From a virus: a stretch of DNA of 46,114 nucleotides. The translations under genes and the position numbers were made by a program. Position 1 is the stretch's first letter. Each line of letters opens with the position of its first letter. The notes beneath the pieces were generated by a model that was not told the DNA's origin, searched no databases, and worked only from the letters and a program-made list of their open reading frames with translations. Location: positions 1 to 46,114 of IMG/VR virus record IMGVR_UViG_3300006875_000037; one strand, 5' to 3'. This document shows, piece by piece, positions 1 to 7,886 of this stretch.

Positions 1-1
1 C

Positions 2-484
2 CTCTCCTATGGCTGCAGCTCCTACGGCTACGACCTGCGCCTGTCGCCCAAGGAGTTCCTGATCTTCCGCCACGTGCCAGGCACGGTGATGAACCCCAAG
101 CGGTTCAACCCCGCCAACCTGGAACCGGCGACACTGCACAGCGACGAGGACGGCGAGTACTTCATCCTGCCGGCCCACTCCTACGGGCTTGGCGTGGCGC
201 TGGAGCGCTTGCGAGTGCCGCCCACGATCACGGTGATCTGCCTGGGCAAGAGCACTTACGCCCGCTTGGGAATCATCCTCAACGCCACGCCAGCAGAGGC
301 AGCCTGGGAGGGCCATCTAACCCTGGAGTTCAGCAACTCCAGTGGTGCTGACTGCCGCGTCTATGCCAACGAGGGCGTGTGTCAGCTGCTGTTTTTCGAG
401 GGTGAGCCCTGCGAGACAACCTATCAGGATCGGGCCGGGAAATACCAAGGCCAGCCTGAATCAGTAATCGTCGCGAGGGTTTGA
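2..484 (+). CDS. dcd: dCTP deaminase (5' end outside window)
   Basis: Makes dUTP from dCTP, feeding dTMP synthesis in the cytoplasm; phages carry it to supply replication. The reading frame is open from base 2, so the gene starts outside the window. The visible part has the family motif SSYGYDLRL just after the window edge, then KSTYARLG (the usual R/K-S-x-x-A-R-x-G loop) and AAWEGHLTLEF, whose Glu in the LTLE stretch is the expected general base. The C-terminus, with AGKYQGQ, is intact. The stop overlaps the start of the next gene, so it is translationally coupled to the small-gene operon that leads to the excisionase candidate. A bifunctional dCTP deaminase/dUTPase cannot be ruled out. Confidence 0.9.
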   Translation, partial: LSYGCSSYGYDLRLSPKEFLIFRHVPGTVMNPKRFNPANLEPATLHSDEDGEYFILPAHSYGLGVALERLRVPPTITVICLGKSTYARLGIILNATPAEAAWEGHLTLEFSNSSGADCRVYANEGVCQLLFFEGEPCETTYQDRAGKYQGQPESVIVARV

Positions 485-1077
485 TGATGACCACATCACA
501 CAAGGCCACGCCAAAGCAGTGGGAATACGCTGGAACATTTGCATTTGACACTCGCGCCTGCCTCCTGGAACTACGCGACCGCGTCGCAGCCCTGGAAAAC
601 GCAGCCAACTCCCATTCAACAGCCAGTGATTCCCAGGTTGGGAGTTCCACCCCCGACCATGTTCGTGGTGCCCCGGAAATGGTCGCCACGGATGATGAAC
701 TGGTTGATATATTTTACTTTCACACACATATATCGAGCGTTTTGGCAATATCCGGCCTTCGCGCCATCTACAACCACGGCGCCACCAAGGCCGCCTGCCC
801 CCACGTCCGAACCAGCGATGAAGGGACCAGCTACTGCGCACTGGCTGAGGTAAGCGCAGCCCAGGCCCGCCAGGAGGAGGAGGCCGCCCCTTCGCCCGCG
901 CCTGCTGGTGGGTTGGTGACAAGAATGCGATCCGCTCTCGGCATGCGTGAATTTCTGTCAGACGCAGAATTGAGTTCCATGATCCATGTAGTAGCCGACT
1001 GGTTGCAAGTTCACTCCGGCATCATCGCCAACGGCTCGCAGTGGGGCGAGATGCTGCGCAAGGAGGCCGACCGATGA
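484..1077 (+). CDS. Unknown early protein with WL...EADR C-terminal segment
   Basis: 197 aa, no function recognised. The ATG at 484 overlaps the upstream TGA and has GAGG about 7 nt before it; TTG 481 and ATG 487 are alternatives. An N-terminal segment of about 45 residues (TPKQWEYAG... LRDRVAALE) ends in a short heptad-like helix. The middle is low in similarity to anything I recognise. The last 40 residues (MIHVVADWL ... MLRKEADR) match the C-terminus of the gene at 1274, so the two are partial paralogues. It is locally richer in AT around 700-730. The stop overlaps the next start. Confidence 0.75.
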   Translation: MMTTSHKATPKQWEYAGTFAFDTRACLLELRDRVAALENAANSHSTASDSQVGSSTPDHVRGAPEMVATDDELVDIFYFHTHISSVLAISGLRAIYNHGATKAACPHVRTSDEGTSYCALAEVSAAQARQEEEAAPSPAPAGGLVTRMRSALGMREFLSDAELSSMIHVVADWLQVHSGIIANGSQWGEMLRKEADR

Positions 1078-1277
1078 CACGCCCCGCCATTGTCCTTTTG
1101 ATGGGTGAAAGCCGCACAGGCATCTTCCACGGGTTTGGAGTAGATTTTGAAGAGTTTAACGACGGCGTTGGCAATTACACCATCGCAATTATTGAATGGG
1201 AAGATGGGACACTTGAAGGGGTACCAATTCATAAAGTTCAATTCGTCACCCCTACCACCGTGGAGGCCGACCGATGA
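1074..1277 (+). CDS. Small unknown protein, 67 aa
   Basis: Start chosen at ATG 1074, which overlaps the upstream TGA and has GGAGG 8 nt before it; an in-frame extension to 1041 exists but would sit inside the upstream gene. The sequence GVDFEEFNDGVGNYTIAIIEWEDGTLEGVPIHKVQFV looks like a compact beta-rich fold, close in pattern to small phage proteins that sit in early operons. It ends in VEADR like its neighbours, although the rest is unrelated to them. No function is assigned. Confidence 0.75.
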   Translation: MTRPAIVLLMGESRTGIFHGFGVDFEEFNDGVGNYTIAIIEWEDGTLEGVPIHKVQFVTPTTVEADR

Positions 1278-1480
1278 CCACTCCCCTTTGGCAGCTCATG
1301 TACGACGCCCAGGAGCGTGAGCTGGCTGGCAACCCCATGGCTGACCATTCCGAGGTTTACGGAGCGATGATCCACGCTGTAGCGGCCTGGCTGGTAACCC
1401 AGCAGGAAGTACCCGTCAGCAGCGCCACTGCATCGGCCGATTATTTTGCGGCCATGCTCTGCCGGGAGGCTGATCGATGA
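1274..1480 (+). CDS. Small unknown protein, paralogue of the 484 gene C-terminus
   Basis: 68 aa, mostly helical. Residues 28-68 (MIHAVAAWL ... MLCREADR) repeat the C-terminal segment of the protein encoded at 484-1077, which suggests an internal duplication within the operon. It overlaps both neighbours by 4 nt (ATGA). The coding sequence for the terminal EADR also provides the GGAGG Shine-Dalgarno for the next gene. Function unknown. Confidence 0.75.
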   Translation: MTTPLWQLMYDAQERELAGNPMADHSEVYGAMIHAVAAWLVTQQEVPVSSATASADYFAAMLCREADR

Positions 1481-1665
1481 CCCGCCGCCTCTCCCCCGCC
1501 GCGCAGGCGGTGATGGATCAGTTCGTTATGGGCGCCTGTGGCGAGACTTATAGCATTCGCGCTGGCATCGCCGCTGCCCTTTACGCCGCTGCCCACCACC
1601 TGCCGAACGATCGCCGCGTGTTGGCCGCCATCGCCGACGAGCTGGAGGGACTGAGTGATGGCTGA
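1477..1665 (+). CDS. Small unknown protein (SPAAQAVMDQF family)
   Basis: 62 aa. It opens MTRRLSPAAQAVMDQF and is paralogous to the protein at 1948-2211: both show LSPAAxAxxDxF, then ACGxTY, then GIAAxLxAAA, and both end in IADELEG/IAAELEG. The coupled ATG start overlaps the upstream stop. Alanine-rich and predicted helical. No function recognised; the duplication of the family within one operon is the notable point. Confidence 0.75.
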   Translation: MTRRLSPAAQAVMDQFVMGACGETYSIRAGIAAALYAAAHHLPNDRRVLAAIADELEGLSDG

Positions 1666-1951
1666 GTTCGATCTAATCGAGGGGATCAAACTGCCCCGCG
1701 CCTACCGCTGCTGGCTACCAGGGCAGGAAGACCTGGGCTTCGCCTATACCCTTGCCGTCAACGCCGACCGCGCTCGTTACACCACTGCTCTGTCGGCTGC
1801 CGATGTTGGCTTTTTGCCACGCCCATCGCCCCACCTGGTCCGTTGTCGACGCTGCCCCGAGCACGACTGGAACCCGGCGCTTGACGAGGGCCGTTGCTCC
1901 AGTGAAGACCACGTCAAGCTTGGCAATGCCGTCGCGGCAAAAGGCCAATGA
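1658..1951 (+). CDS. Small unknown protein with CRRC motif
   Basis: 97 aa from ATG 1658; a GTG three bases earlier is possible. It overlaps the upstream gene by 8 nt. The C-terminal half has VRCRRCPEHDWNPALDEGRCSSEDH, whose Cys and His residues could bind one metal ion. Nothing else is recognisable. The stop overlaps the next ATG. Confidence 0.7.
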   Translation: MAEFDLIEGIKLPRAYRCWLPGQEDLGFAYTLAVNADRARYTTALSAADVGFLPRPSPHLVRCRRCPEHDWNPALDEGRCSSEDHVKLGNAVAAKGQ

Positions 1952-2211
1952 CCAGCCCTCTCTCCCCCGCCGCGAAGGCGGCTCTCGATACCTTCACTCG
2001 TGCCGCCTGCGGTTCCACATACCAGGTTCACAAAGGCATTGCCGCCGTCCTTCGCGCCGCTGCTGGCAGTGTGCGGCCAGTTCATCCATCAAATCTCGCC
2101 AGGCTTCAAGGGCGCGACCGAACCCTCTGGCTGATGGGAAACGAAAGCGCTGCACGCACCATTGAAGCCCAGCTCCGCATCATCGCCGCCGAACTGGAGG
2201 GCAATGTCTAA
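1948..2211 (+). CDS. Small unknown protein (SPAAKAALDTF family, second copy)
   Basis: 87 aa. Paralogue of 1477-1665 with a longer middle segment (residues about 38-65, SVRPVHPSNLARLQG...). It keeps the helical start LSPAAKAALDTF, the ACGSTY motif and the AAELEG end. Coupled to both neighbours by 1-4 nt overlaps. Function unknown. Confidence 0.75.
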   Translation: MTSPLSPAAKAALDTFTRAACGSTYQVHKGIAAVLRAAAGSVRPVHPSNLARLQGRDRTLWLMGNESAARTIEAQLRIIAAELEGNV

Positions 2212-2435
2212 TGAAAACCGTTCCCCTCACGTGCGCTCATTGCGGCTTTCGATCCAGGAAGCATGAATGCGAGCGAACCAGGCGGATCCCGTCCGATGTT
2301 GGCCAGGTCAGGATGCACAGTTGCGCACGGTGCCATCGGGTCTGGGAGACATTCCAGGCCGATCCCGTAAACCTCCCGCTGGGTCGCGTCTCCTGGACGC
2401 GGTCGGGCGTGATCGTGAGTCCTGGTGATGACTGA
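2211..2435 (+). CDS. Small zinc-ribbon protein
   Basis: 74 aa. Two CxxC pairs (CAHC near residue 9 and CARC near residue 38) make a classic zinc ribbon, with a basic segment between them (RSRKHECERTRR). Such proteins in phage early operons usually bind nucleic acid or a protein partner, but the sequence does not say which. Its start overlaps the previous stop by 1 nt and its end overlaps the next gene by 8 nt. Confidence 0.75.
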   Translation: MKTVPLTCAHCGFRSRKHECERTRRIPSDVGQVRMHSCARCHRVWETFQADPVNLPLGRVSWTRSGVIVSPGDD

Positions 2436-2676
2436 GCCCCGCCGCTTGTTCACCAAGGAACAGGCCGCCGATGCCCTTGGCGTCAGCGTCAGCCACATCA
2501 ATCGCTTGATCGCCGAAGCCGATGCCAGCCGTCGTAGCCGCTGGCGGTGGGGCCGGGAGCTGATCAACCTGGCGCCAGTGGGGGCCAGCCGGCGGACGGT
2601 CAGGGTGAACCTGGCGGTGGTGGTGCCAGGGGTGGGAATGGGCCAGAATCGGGGCATTGGAGCGACAACACCATGA
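2428..2676 (+). CDS. Helix-turn-helix protein, candidate excisionase
   Basis: 82 aa from ATG 2428. Residues 7-28 (LFTKEQAADALGVSVSHINR) form a MerR/excisionase-type helix-turn-helix of the kind used to read a DNA site. It is followed by a Trp/Arg-rich segment (RRSRWRWGRE) in place of the usual short wing. Size, fold and position two genes from the convergent integrase fit a recombination directionality factor. A small transcription regulator is the alternative. The C-terminal 35 residues are low in complexity. Confidence 0.6.
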   Translation: MTEPRRLFTKEQAADALGVSVSHINRLIAEADASRRSRWRWGRELINLAPVGASRRTVRVNLAVVVPGVGMGQNRGIGATTP

Positions 2677-3068
2677 CTCTGGAACCCGAGCCGACGCGGC
2701 TTAGTGATTGCCTGATGCGCATTGCGCACGCGCAGCCATTTGAGGATTGGGATGCCAACATTGCCCAGATTCTTGAGCGCGGACTACAAAAACTGCCAAG
2801 CAATAACGGAACTCAAGAATGGATGGAGAACGTTGTAGGCATCTGCCTGGGGGCAATTGCCGAAGCCGCCCAGCCGGAGCCGGTGGTTGTGACGGATGAG
2901 GGGCTGCTGAAGTTGCTTCCACAGGCTCTGCTTGCCGGGATTCTATTAAATCGCAATGAACCGCTGGCTCCGCATCATACCGGTGCCTTGCTTGAGCTAT
3001 TGGAATACCCCAACGACGACGAGCTTCGCAAGATCATCAATCCTCCCGCCACTGGTGAGAGCGTCTAA
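2673..3068 (+). CDS. Unknown acidic helical protein next to integrase
   Basis: 131 aa from ATG 2673, which overlaps the previous stop; a longer in-frame reading from 2547 would lie inside the excisionase candidate. Predicted mainly helical and acidic (FEDWDANIAQILERGLQ, ELLEYPNDDELRKII). It is the last gene of the plus-strand early operon and its stop overlaps the integrase stop, so the two transcription units meet tail to tail without a terminator. Function unknown. Confidence 0.7.
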   Translation: MTLEPEPTRLSDCLMRIAHAQPFEDWDANIAQILERGLQKLPSNNGTQEWMENVVGICLGAIAEAAQPEPVVVTDEGLLKLLPQALLAGILLNRNEPLAPHHTGALLELLEYPNDDELRKIINPPATGESV

Positions 3069-4069
3069 CCCTCCCCCGTCAACGCCCTCTCCGCCGCCTC
3101 TGCCACCTGGTGGGGCTGAATGTGAGCTCGGTAAGTCTTTGCATGCTGAGTCGCTGAATGCCCCATCAGCCGCGCTGCGGTGTAGATGTCCAGCCTGCTG
3201 CCACCTTCCCGCCACAACCTGCCGGCGTAGGCGTGTCGGAGCGCATAGGGTCGCCAGGGTAGGCCTAGCCGGCGCAGTTCCTTGCTCAGCCACTTCGCCA
3301 CCGCGTCGGCCCGATTGTGCGCCGCTCCCTGGAGGGTTGGCCGCAGCCGCCGATCATGCAGCTGGAACCGCTCAACCCACTCGCGTGGCAGCGGGATCAC
3401 GGTGCGAAAGCCCGTCTTCGTGGCGTCTTGGACCTGGCAGTAATCCCGTTCGATCAGCGCTGCCCCCTCGATCTCGTGGGGGCGCAAGCCATAGGTGGCC
3501 ATCATCCCGAAGTACCACTCGGCTGGCCCCGCGCTCTCAACCCAGGCCACAATCTCAGCATCACTTGGTACTGCCACCAGCTCAGCCTGCGAATAGGTTG
3601 GGACCGGCATTTCTGGAAACGGTACAGCAACCAACCGCGAAAGATGCCGTAGTAGATAGAACAGCTCCTTGTAGCTGCAGCTATTGCGGTTGTAACGCTC
3701 AAGTGCTGCAGCGATGCTTTCTGTTGTGCATTCACTATTTGGCGGGATCCGTCGAAGTCGCCCCATGTAGTTGATCTCCCAAGTGGTCTCGCTGGTCCTC
3801 CCCAGCACCACCCGAGCTCGGTAGAGCTTGGCGATTGCCTCCCGCCAGGTCAGCCCCTCGGATTGATCATTCCAGTAGGCCCAGTTGAACGAACCCTCGC
3901 GCAGCTGTCGCTCCAGGGTCTGCAGCTGCTTGGCTGCCGCCCTGCGGTTGACCGGCGTGTCGTCCATCCGCAAGGCGATCCGCGCCTGCGCCAATCCCGG
4001 TCGCCCATCACGCCTGGGCACCCTGGCCAGCAGGTAGAGCCGGCCTCGGTAGATGTTGAGCGATGCCAT
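3065..4069 (-). CDS. int: Tyrosine recombinase / phage integrase
   Basis: 334 aa, normal length for the family; catalyses site-specific integration and excision. The N-terminal 150 residues hold the arm/core DNA-binding part. The catalytic domain shows YGLRPHE (box I Arg near 196), PYALRHAYAG (box II Arg278, with Tyr275 where many members have His) and GHSATQHAKTY with Tyr313 as nucleophile. The Y-x-x-R form of box II occurs in other integrases and need not mean inactivity. The gene points toward the early operon that carries the excisionase candidate. Upstream DNA holds a spaced direct repeat that could bind Int, Xis or a repressor. Confidence 0.92.
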   Translation of the reverse strand: MASLNIYRGRLYLLARVPRRDGRPGLAQARIALRMDDTPVNRRAAAKQLQTLERQLREGSFNWAYWNDQSEGLTWREAIAKLYRARVVLGRTSETTWEINYMGRLRRIPPNSECTTESIAAALERYNRNSCSYKELFYLLRHLSRLVAVPFPEMPVPTYSQAELVAVPSDAEIVAWVESAGPAEWYFGMMATYGLRPHEIEGAALIERDYCQVQDATKTGFRTVIPLPREWVERFQLHDRRLRPTLQGAAHNRADAVAKWLSKELRRLGLPWRPYALRHAYAGRLWREGGSRLDIYTAARLMGHSATQHAKTYRAHIQPHQVAEAAERALTGEG

Positions 4070-4375
4070 GGGAGCGAATACGACGCGGACGGGCTGGGCG
4101 GTCTCAGCCGATGAAGACCGCGTGCATCACGGTTGCACGTCCTGACACTTGCTGAGCCTTGCTGACACTTGCAACTGACTCGATCAGGCGCCCAGCCTGC
4201 TTGCGCTGCAGTCAGTTTCAGCGATTCGCCTTGCTAGGACTGCTGCGTACAGATCCTCTGGGATTTCGCGAATATCGTATTTCCAACCCAGTCACCGCAA
4301 TGGTTTTCGGCGATGGTGCATTTCTGTTCACCCTGGCCCTCGCGCCTCGCGCCCAGTTCCTGGCAACCTGAAGCC
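4070..4375. other. Intergenic region upstream of integrase
   Basis: 306 nt without a convincing gene, between the integrase start and a small plus-strand ORF. The integrase promoter must lie here. I see the direct repeat at 4142-4172 and no tRNA-like sequence. It is the most natural place to look for attP, but I cannot define a core sequence from one copy. Confidence 0.4.
4142..4172. repeat. Direct repeat CTGACACTTGC, 20-nt period
   Basis: CTGACACTTGC occurs at 4142-4152 and again at 4162-4172, two helical turns apart, about 70-100 nt upstream of the integrase start. Same-face spacing is what one expects for arm-type integrase sites, an excisionase or a repressor. Confidence 0.5.
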
Positions 4376-4561
4376 ATGGCCGATCTCCCTGTTACCGACG
4401 TCACCACCCGCCAGGACGGGGGTGTGGCGTGGCGAATCTGCGCCGGCGGGGTCTGCGTGGTGGAGTCCACGATCCCACGAGCTCAGGCCTGCTTTGAGGC
4501 CCTGTGCCGCTCCCGCGGTATCGAGCCTCCACCGTGGCCTCAGGCTGGCGGCGCCTCCTGA
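4376..4561 (+). CDS. Small unknown protein convergent with endolysin
   Basis: 61 aa from ATG 4376 (MADLPVTDVTTRQDGGVAWRI). Composition is like a real protein: a beta-like start (GVAWRICAGGVCVVES) followed by a helix (RAQACFEALCRSRG). The 3' end overlaps the endolysin gene tail to tail by 22 nt. No Shine-Dalgarno is obvious and no family is recognised, so it is provisional. Confidence 0.45.
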   Translation: MADLPVTDVTTRQDGGVAWRICAGGVCVVESTIPRAQACFEALCRSRGIEPPPWPQAGGAS

Positions 4562-5781
4562 TAGACGCTGACCCAGATCCGCCCGAGCAGCAGCAACGGC
4601 AGCACGCGATCGCGAATGTCCTCGTTGTGCATCCGGATGCAGCCCCGGGTCGGGTGCAGCTCTTGCCGCGGCGCCCAGGCCCCGGGCCAGCCGCAAGCCG
4701 TGCCGCCGCCATGGATCATGATCCCATCGCGCCCGTTGCGGCTTCCAGGGCCCTCCTGGCCCTCCTGGCCCTCCATGTCGAGCGAATACCAGCCGTAGGA
4801 CCGCCGCTCCTCGCTGAACCGCTCTGAAGGGTCATCGTTGTAATCGCGGTAGACCCTGCCGACAAGGTAGAGGCCGGGTGGTGTGTCGCTGCCGGTGGTG
4901 TTCCACTCCGATTCTCCGCCCTGCCCACGGCACAGGCATGGCACCTGCCAAACCTTGACGCCATCGTGGGTGTAAGCCGTGATGGTCTGGTTCACGTCGT
5001 TGGCGATCAGGTGGTGATCGCCTGGCTTCAGATCTGGCCGCTTGCCGGGTCCGACCATGCGTCCCGCCGCCGCAGGAGCTGACGTCCGTCCAGCGAACAA
5101 TGCCCCCTCGGCCTGCCGCCGCCGCCGAAGGCCAGCTTCCACTGAGCTGCCAGGGTTGACGTAGAGCATCAGGGCCTTGGGTACCGCCAGCCAATCAGCT
5201 GCCCGCACCACCGAGGTCAGGGTGTCAAATCCTTCGCTCCCGAACCACGCTGCGCCGCAGTTGTAGCCGAAGCTCACAAGCGCAGCGCGTTGATTCTGGG
5301 TCATCCGGCCCCATGTCGGGATTCGCTTGGCCTGCACCTGCCAGTCACCTGTAAGCCTACTGATCAGCAGCGAATCAGCCTGAGCCTGTGTGATTCGATC
5401 ACCCTGTTTCACCCGTTGACCGTTGGAGTAGGTGGTGGTGCCCCACCCAATCGTCCACGGTTCTCCACCGCTGGCGGGATCGGGGTAGGCCGTCAACCCG
5501 CACCCCTCGAACTCCTGGACGATCTTGAGGCATTGAGCCAGCCAACCGCCTTGATCAGCTACCGGCACCTCCGCAGCTGGCGGGTTTATGCCGTTGAAGG
5601 CGACCCAGAACTCATCCCGTTGCTGTGAAGTCAGCACCTGATCAACGGCGCGAAACGCGGCGACCTGCTGAGGCTGGTTGGTGAATTGAGCTGCTGCTGA
5701 AGCAAGATCCTGCATGACGGGGAGCACCGTTGCAGCAGGTTTCCGGCAGCGGACCAGCTCAGGGCTCAGCCCCAGGCCCAC
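4540..5781 (-). CDS. Endolysin: GH24 lysozyme fused to L,D-transpeptidase (YkuD)
   Basis: 413 aa. Residues about 84-230 are a phage-type lysozyme (GH24): EFEGCGLTAYPD with Glu92 as expected catalytic acid, then EPWTIGWGTT. This enzyme cuts the glycan strand. Residues about 240-410 are a YkuD-type L,D-transpeptidase domain: GIMIHGGG (His357) and HPTRGCIRMHNEDI with Cys381 as nucleophile. That domain normally makes 3-3 peptide cross-links. The two domains are joined by a Pro/Gly/Ala linker. Start chosen as GTG 5781, which overlaps the holin-like gene; ATG 5715 is an alternative. There is no signal peptide, so export would depend on the holin. It ends the late minus-strand operon. Confidence 0.85.
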   Translation of the reverse strand: MGLGLSPELVRCRKPAATVLPVMQDLASAAAQFTNQPQQVAAFRAVDQVLTSQQRDEFWVAFNGINPPAAEVPVADQGGWLAQCLKIVQEFEGCGLTAYPDPASGGEPWTIGWGTTTYSNGQRVKQGDRITQAQADSLLISRLTGDWQVQAKRIPTWGRMTQNQRAALVSFGYNCGAAWFGSEGFDTLTSVVRAADWLAVPKALMLYVNPGSSVEAGLRRRRQAEGALFAGRTSAPAAAGRMVGPGKRPDLKPGDHHLIANDVNQTITAYTHDGVKVWQVPCLCRGQGGESEWNTTGSDTPPGLYLVGRVYRDYNDDPSERFSEERRSYGWYSLDMEGQEGQEGPGSRNGRDGIMIHGGGTACGWPGAWAPRQELHPTRGCIRMHNEDIRDRVLPLLLLGRIWVSVYQEAPPA

Positions 5782-5962
5782 CAGGGAGGCGGGCGAGCAG
5801 GGTCCCGAGGCTGGTAGCAGCTGCCAGGGCGCTCATTGAAGCTTGCCGCCATTGATCAGCGCATTCTGCCCCGCGTCCGCCGCACAACAGGGGAGCGCCG
5901 AACCCGCCTAGCGCGGAGATGACTGCGCAACCCACTAAGGCCCTGACGATGGTGTTGCTCAT
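5759..5962 (-). CDS. Holin-like small membrane protein
   Basis: 67 aa from ATG 5962, whose ATGA overlaps the upstream stop. Residues 5-27 (IVRALVGCAVISALGGFGAPLL) form one membrane segment. A short Cys-containing loop (CGGRGAECADQW) follows, then a second hydrophobic stretch (SALAAATSLGTLLAR). Size, two hydrophobic segments and position just before the endolysin fit a holin that lets the lysin reach the wall. The two loop cysteines may form a disulfide in the periplasm. No named holin family is certain. Confidence 0.6.
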   Translation of the reverse strand: MSNTIVRALVGCAVISALGGFGAPLLCGGRGAECADQWRQASMSALAAATSLGTLLARLPGGPGAEP

Positions 5963-6435
5963 GGCTTGGCGTGGGGCGGTGAGATTGTCTGCTGCGGTGC
6001 CGGTTGATTGATTAGCGATGGTAGTACCCACTGAGCAAGTGCAATCAATGACGCAATAATGGCAGCGGACAGTGTTAGGTAGAACTGCAGTGTTGATACG
6101 CCATTTTTCTTCTCTTTGTCACCACCTATTCTTTCTGCTTCGCTTTTCTCAAGTGCGACTACCTTGCTTGACAGCTCTTGAATTAACCTAGCGTTTTCGC
6201 CTCTTGTTGTATCATTGATGACTAATGTGCTTACTTTGCTGCATAGCTCTTGAAACTGTTCGGATGTAACCATCCTACGTTCAATATCAAGTTGCCTAGA
6301 TTCCAACTGATCCACGCGCTGTAGGTACCTTGTGGCTTCGCGCCGACTGTCCTGCAAGGACAAATGGACGGCCTCCATCAAGCCTTCGAGCTTGGCGAGG
6401 CGGTTGTAAAACGGTAAAAGGTCAGATTCTCTCAT
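5959..6435 (-). CDS. XhlA-like coiled-coil protein with C-terminal membrane anchor
   Basis: 158 aa. Residues 8-105 form long heptad-like helices (LAKLEGLMEAVHLSLQD, RVDQLESRQLDIERRM, LIQELSSKVVALEKSEAE). One membrane span (FYLTLSAAIIASLIALAQWV) and a short Pro-rich tail follow. This is the layout of hemolysin XhlA-type lysis accessory proteins, which work beside a holin. The gene is AT-richer than its neighbours. It overlaps the holin-like gene by 4 nt, so the order is accessory, holin, endolysin. Confidence 0.6.
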   Translation of the reverse strand: MRESDLLPFYNRLAKLEGLMEAVHLSLQDSRREATRYLQRVDQLESRQLDIERRMVTSEQFQELCSKVSTLVINDTTRGENARLIQELSSKVVALEKSEAERIGGDKEKKNGVSTLQFYLTLSAAIIASLIALAQWVLPSLINQPAPQQTISPPHAKP

Positions 6436-6471
6436 CCGACCTCCTTATGTTGTTATTGCGACGACGGCTGG

Positions 6472-6696
6472 TCATGGCGTATAAGGTGTCCCGTCAGCGT
6501 TGAATCTCGGCAGGATTGGACCGGTATAGGCTGGGCCAACCATTAGGTCCTCGCAGGCCTTGCGAGACGCTTTGTCGGCTGCATCCTGGACAACCATCTG
6601 AGGGGTTACCTCCTCTCCTGTTTGCTCTGACATAAGAGCGGCAGTGGCAATGATGCCGGGAACGTAATCGTCATCAATTGAGATGGTGAAATCCAT
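6472..6696 (-). CDS. Small unknown protein after tail fibre
   Basis: 74 aa from ATG 6696. An in-frame ATG at 6735 would add MDCYWYLIFFIFT inside the fibre gene and looks less likely. The protein is acidic at the start (MDFTISIDDDYVPG), helical in the middle and ends in a Pro/Thr tail. It sits between the last tail fibre gene and the lysis cassette, a usual place for small fibre-associated or chaperone-like proteins. Function unknown. Confidence 0.6.
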   Translation of the reverse strand: MDFTISIDDDYVPGIIATAALMSEQTGEEVTPQMVVQDAADKASRKACEDLMVGPAYTGPILPRFNADGTPYTP

Positions 6697-6713
6697 GGTG
6701 AAGATGAAAAAAA

Positions 6714-7886
6714 TTAGATACCAGTAACAGTCCAAGCACTTCCATTACACCATACCTTGGCATAAGATGACCCGCCGCCAGTAACGACGGATCCGATCGT
6801 GGGCGAGCTTGCATCACTCACCACGGCCTCATAACGCCGCCAGGTTGCGCTAGCGGCTGGCAGCTGAGCAACGGTAACCTCTCTGCCAATCTGGAAAAAG
6901 CCGCGAGTTCCGCAGACCACGACATTTCCGTTTACGCCAGTACCATATGCCCTTCCGCCGTCTAAAGTTAGATTGCCGCCATTTGCGGCGTTTACTGCAT
7001 TAGAGAATGCATCTCCACCAAAAAGGTTCAACTGAACCCCAGACGGATTAGTTGGCGTTGTGGTGACAGCTGTGCCCCTGGCTATTGCCCGAACCTCAAA
7101 GTTGCCGCCCGTCTCATCAGCGTTAGGCCTTGACCCTCCTTCAATGAACTGACTTGTAACGCCAGTTCCGCCGACGCGCACCATCCGTATACCGTAGGCG
7201 CACATTGATAACTGGTTATTGCCTATGTAGCCAGGTAGAGTAATACTTGTGCACGCATAAGTAGGAGCTGTTACGTAGCTCATCCCGGAAAACTCAAATC
7301 CTTGGCCGCTGTTCAATACCAGGCGTGGATCATTGCCGGCGCCCGACCTATCAAAATACGCATCGCCCCTTGTTCCGTCGGTATACAGATATGTTCGCTT
7401 GGTTCCAATATCAAAGCCCCAGCGAATGGATCCATTCTGATGGATAGCAAGAGGCCATCCGGTAAACCCGGACGGACAGTTGATTCCCAGGGCTGATCCT
7501 GCCGTAGGCCATCCGGTAGAAGTTGTTCCCGCAGGCTCAATTAGAAACGCTGGCTTTGTGGTGGTTGAAGTGCCGCCACTAAAAAAAGCACCCGACAATA
7601 GAACTGACGAAACACCAGAAGCATTTGCTACTGATGATGTCCATCGAGATGCAAGGGTTACATTCCCTGATCCATCAACGGAGCTGCCAGTAACAGCGCC
7701 AAACGCGCTTGAGCTGGAGCGAAACTGTAGCTCGCTGCCAGTACCTGCTGGTGATCCGCCACCTGGGGAACCCCAGGCAATTGATCCATCATCCTGCTTT
7801 ATAGGTGTTTGACCGGGAGCACCAGGCTGGCCATTTAACAAAAACGGCGCTTTAAAGTTGGCCGGCGTTAAAAATTCTCTTGCCAT
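6714..7886 (-). CDS. Tail fibre / receptor-binding protein
   Basis: 390 aa. It starts with the segment FLLNGQPGAPGQTPIKQDDG, a collagen-like hinge common at the N-terminus of fibre proteins. A long Ser/Thr/Gly/Asn-rich beta-structured body follows (residues 50-300). The C-terminus, SPTIGSVVTGGGSSYAKV...WTVTGI, resembles the end domain of many cyanophage fibres. It is the distal gene of the fibre cluster, so host binding is its likely job. The 1-nt overlap with the upstream fibre gene suggests co-translation. Confidence 0.7.
   Translation of the reverse strand: MAREFLTPANFKAPFLLNGQPGAPGQTPIKQDDGSIAWGSPGGGSPAGTGSELQFRSSSSAFGAVTGSSVDGSGNVTLASRWTSSVANASGVSSVLLSGAFFSGGTSTTTKPAFLIEPAGTTSTGWPTAGSALGINCPSGFTGWPLAIHQNGSIRWGFDIGTKRTYLYTDGTRGDAYFDRSGAGNDPRLVLNSGQGFEFSGMSYVTAPTYACTSITLPGYIGNNQLSMCAYGIRMVRVGGTGVTSQFIEGGSRPNADETGGNFEVRAIARGTAVTTTPTNPSGVQLNLFGGDAFSNAVNAANGGNLTLDGGRAYGTGVNGNVVVCGTRGFFQIGREVTVAQLPAASATWRRYEAVVSDASSPTIGSVVTGGGSSYAKVWCNGSAWTVTGI

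Noticed and set aside
4607-4614. GCGATCGC (HIP1) as sign of the host
   Set aside because: Only two copies noticed (here and near 40571), both in genes; too few to tell the host group.
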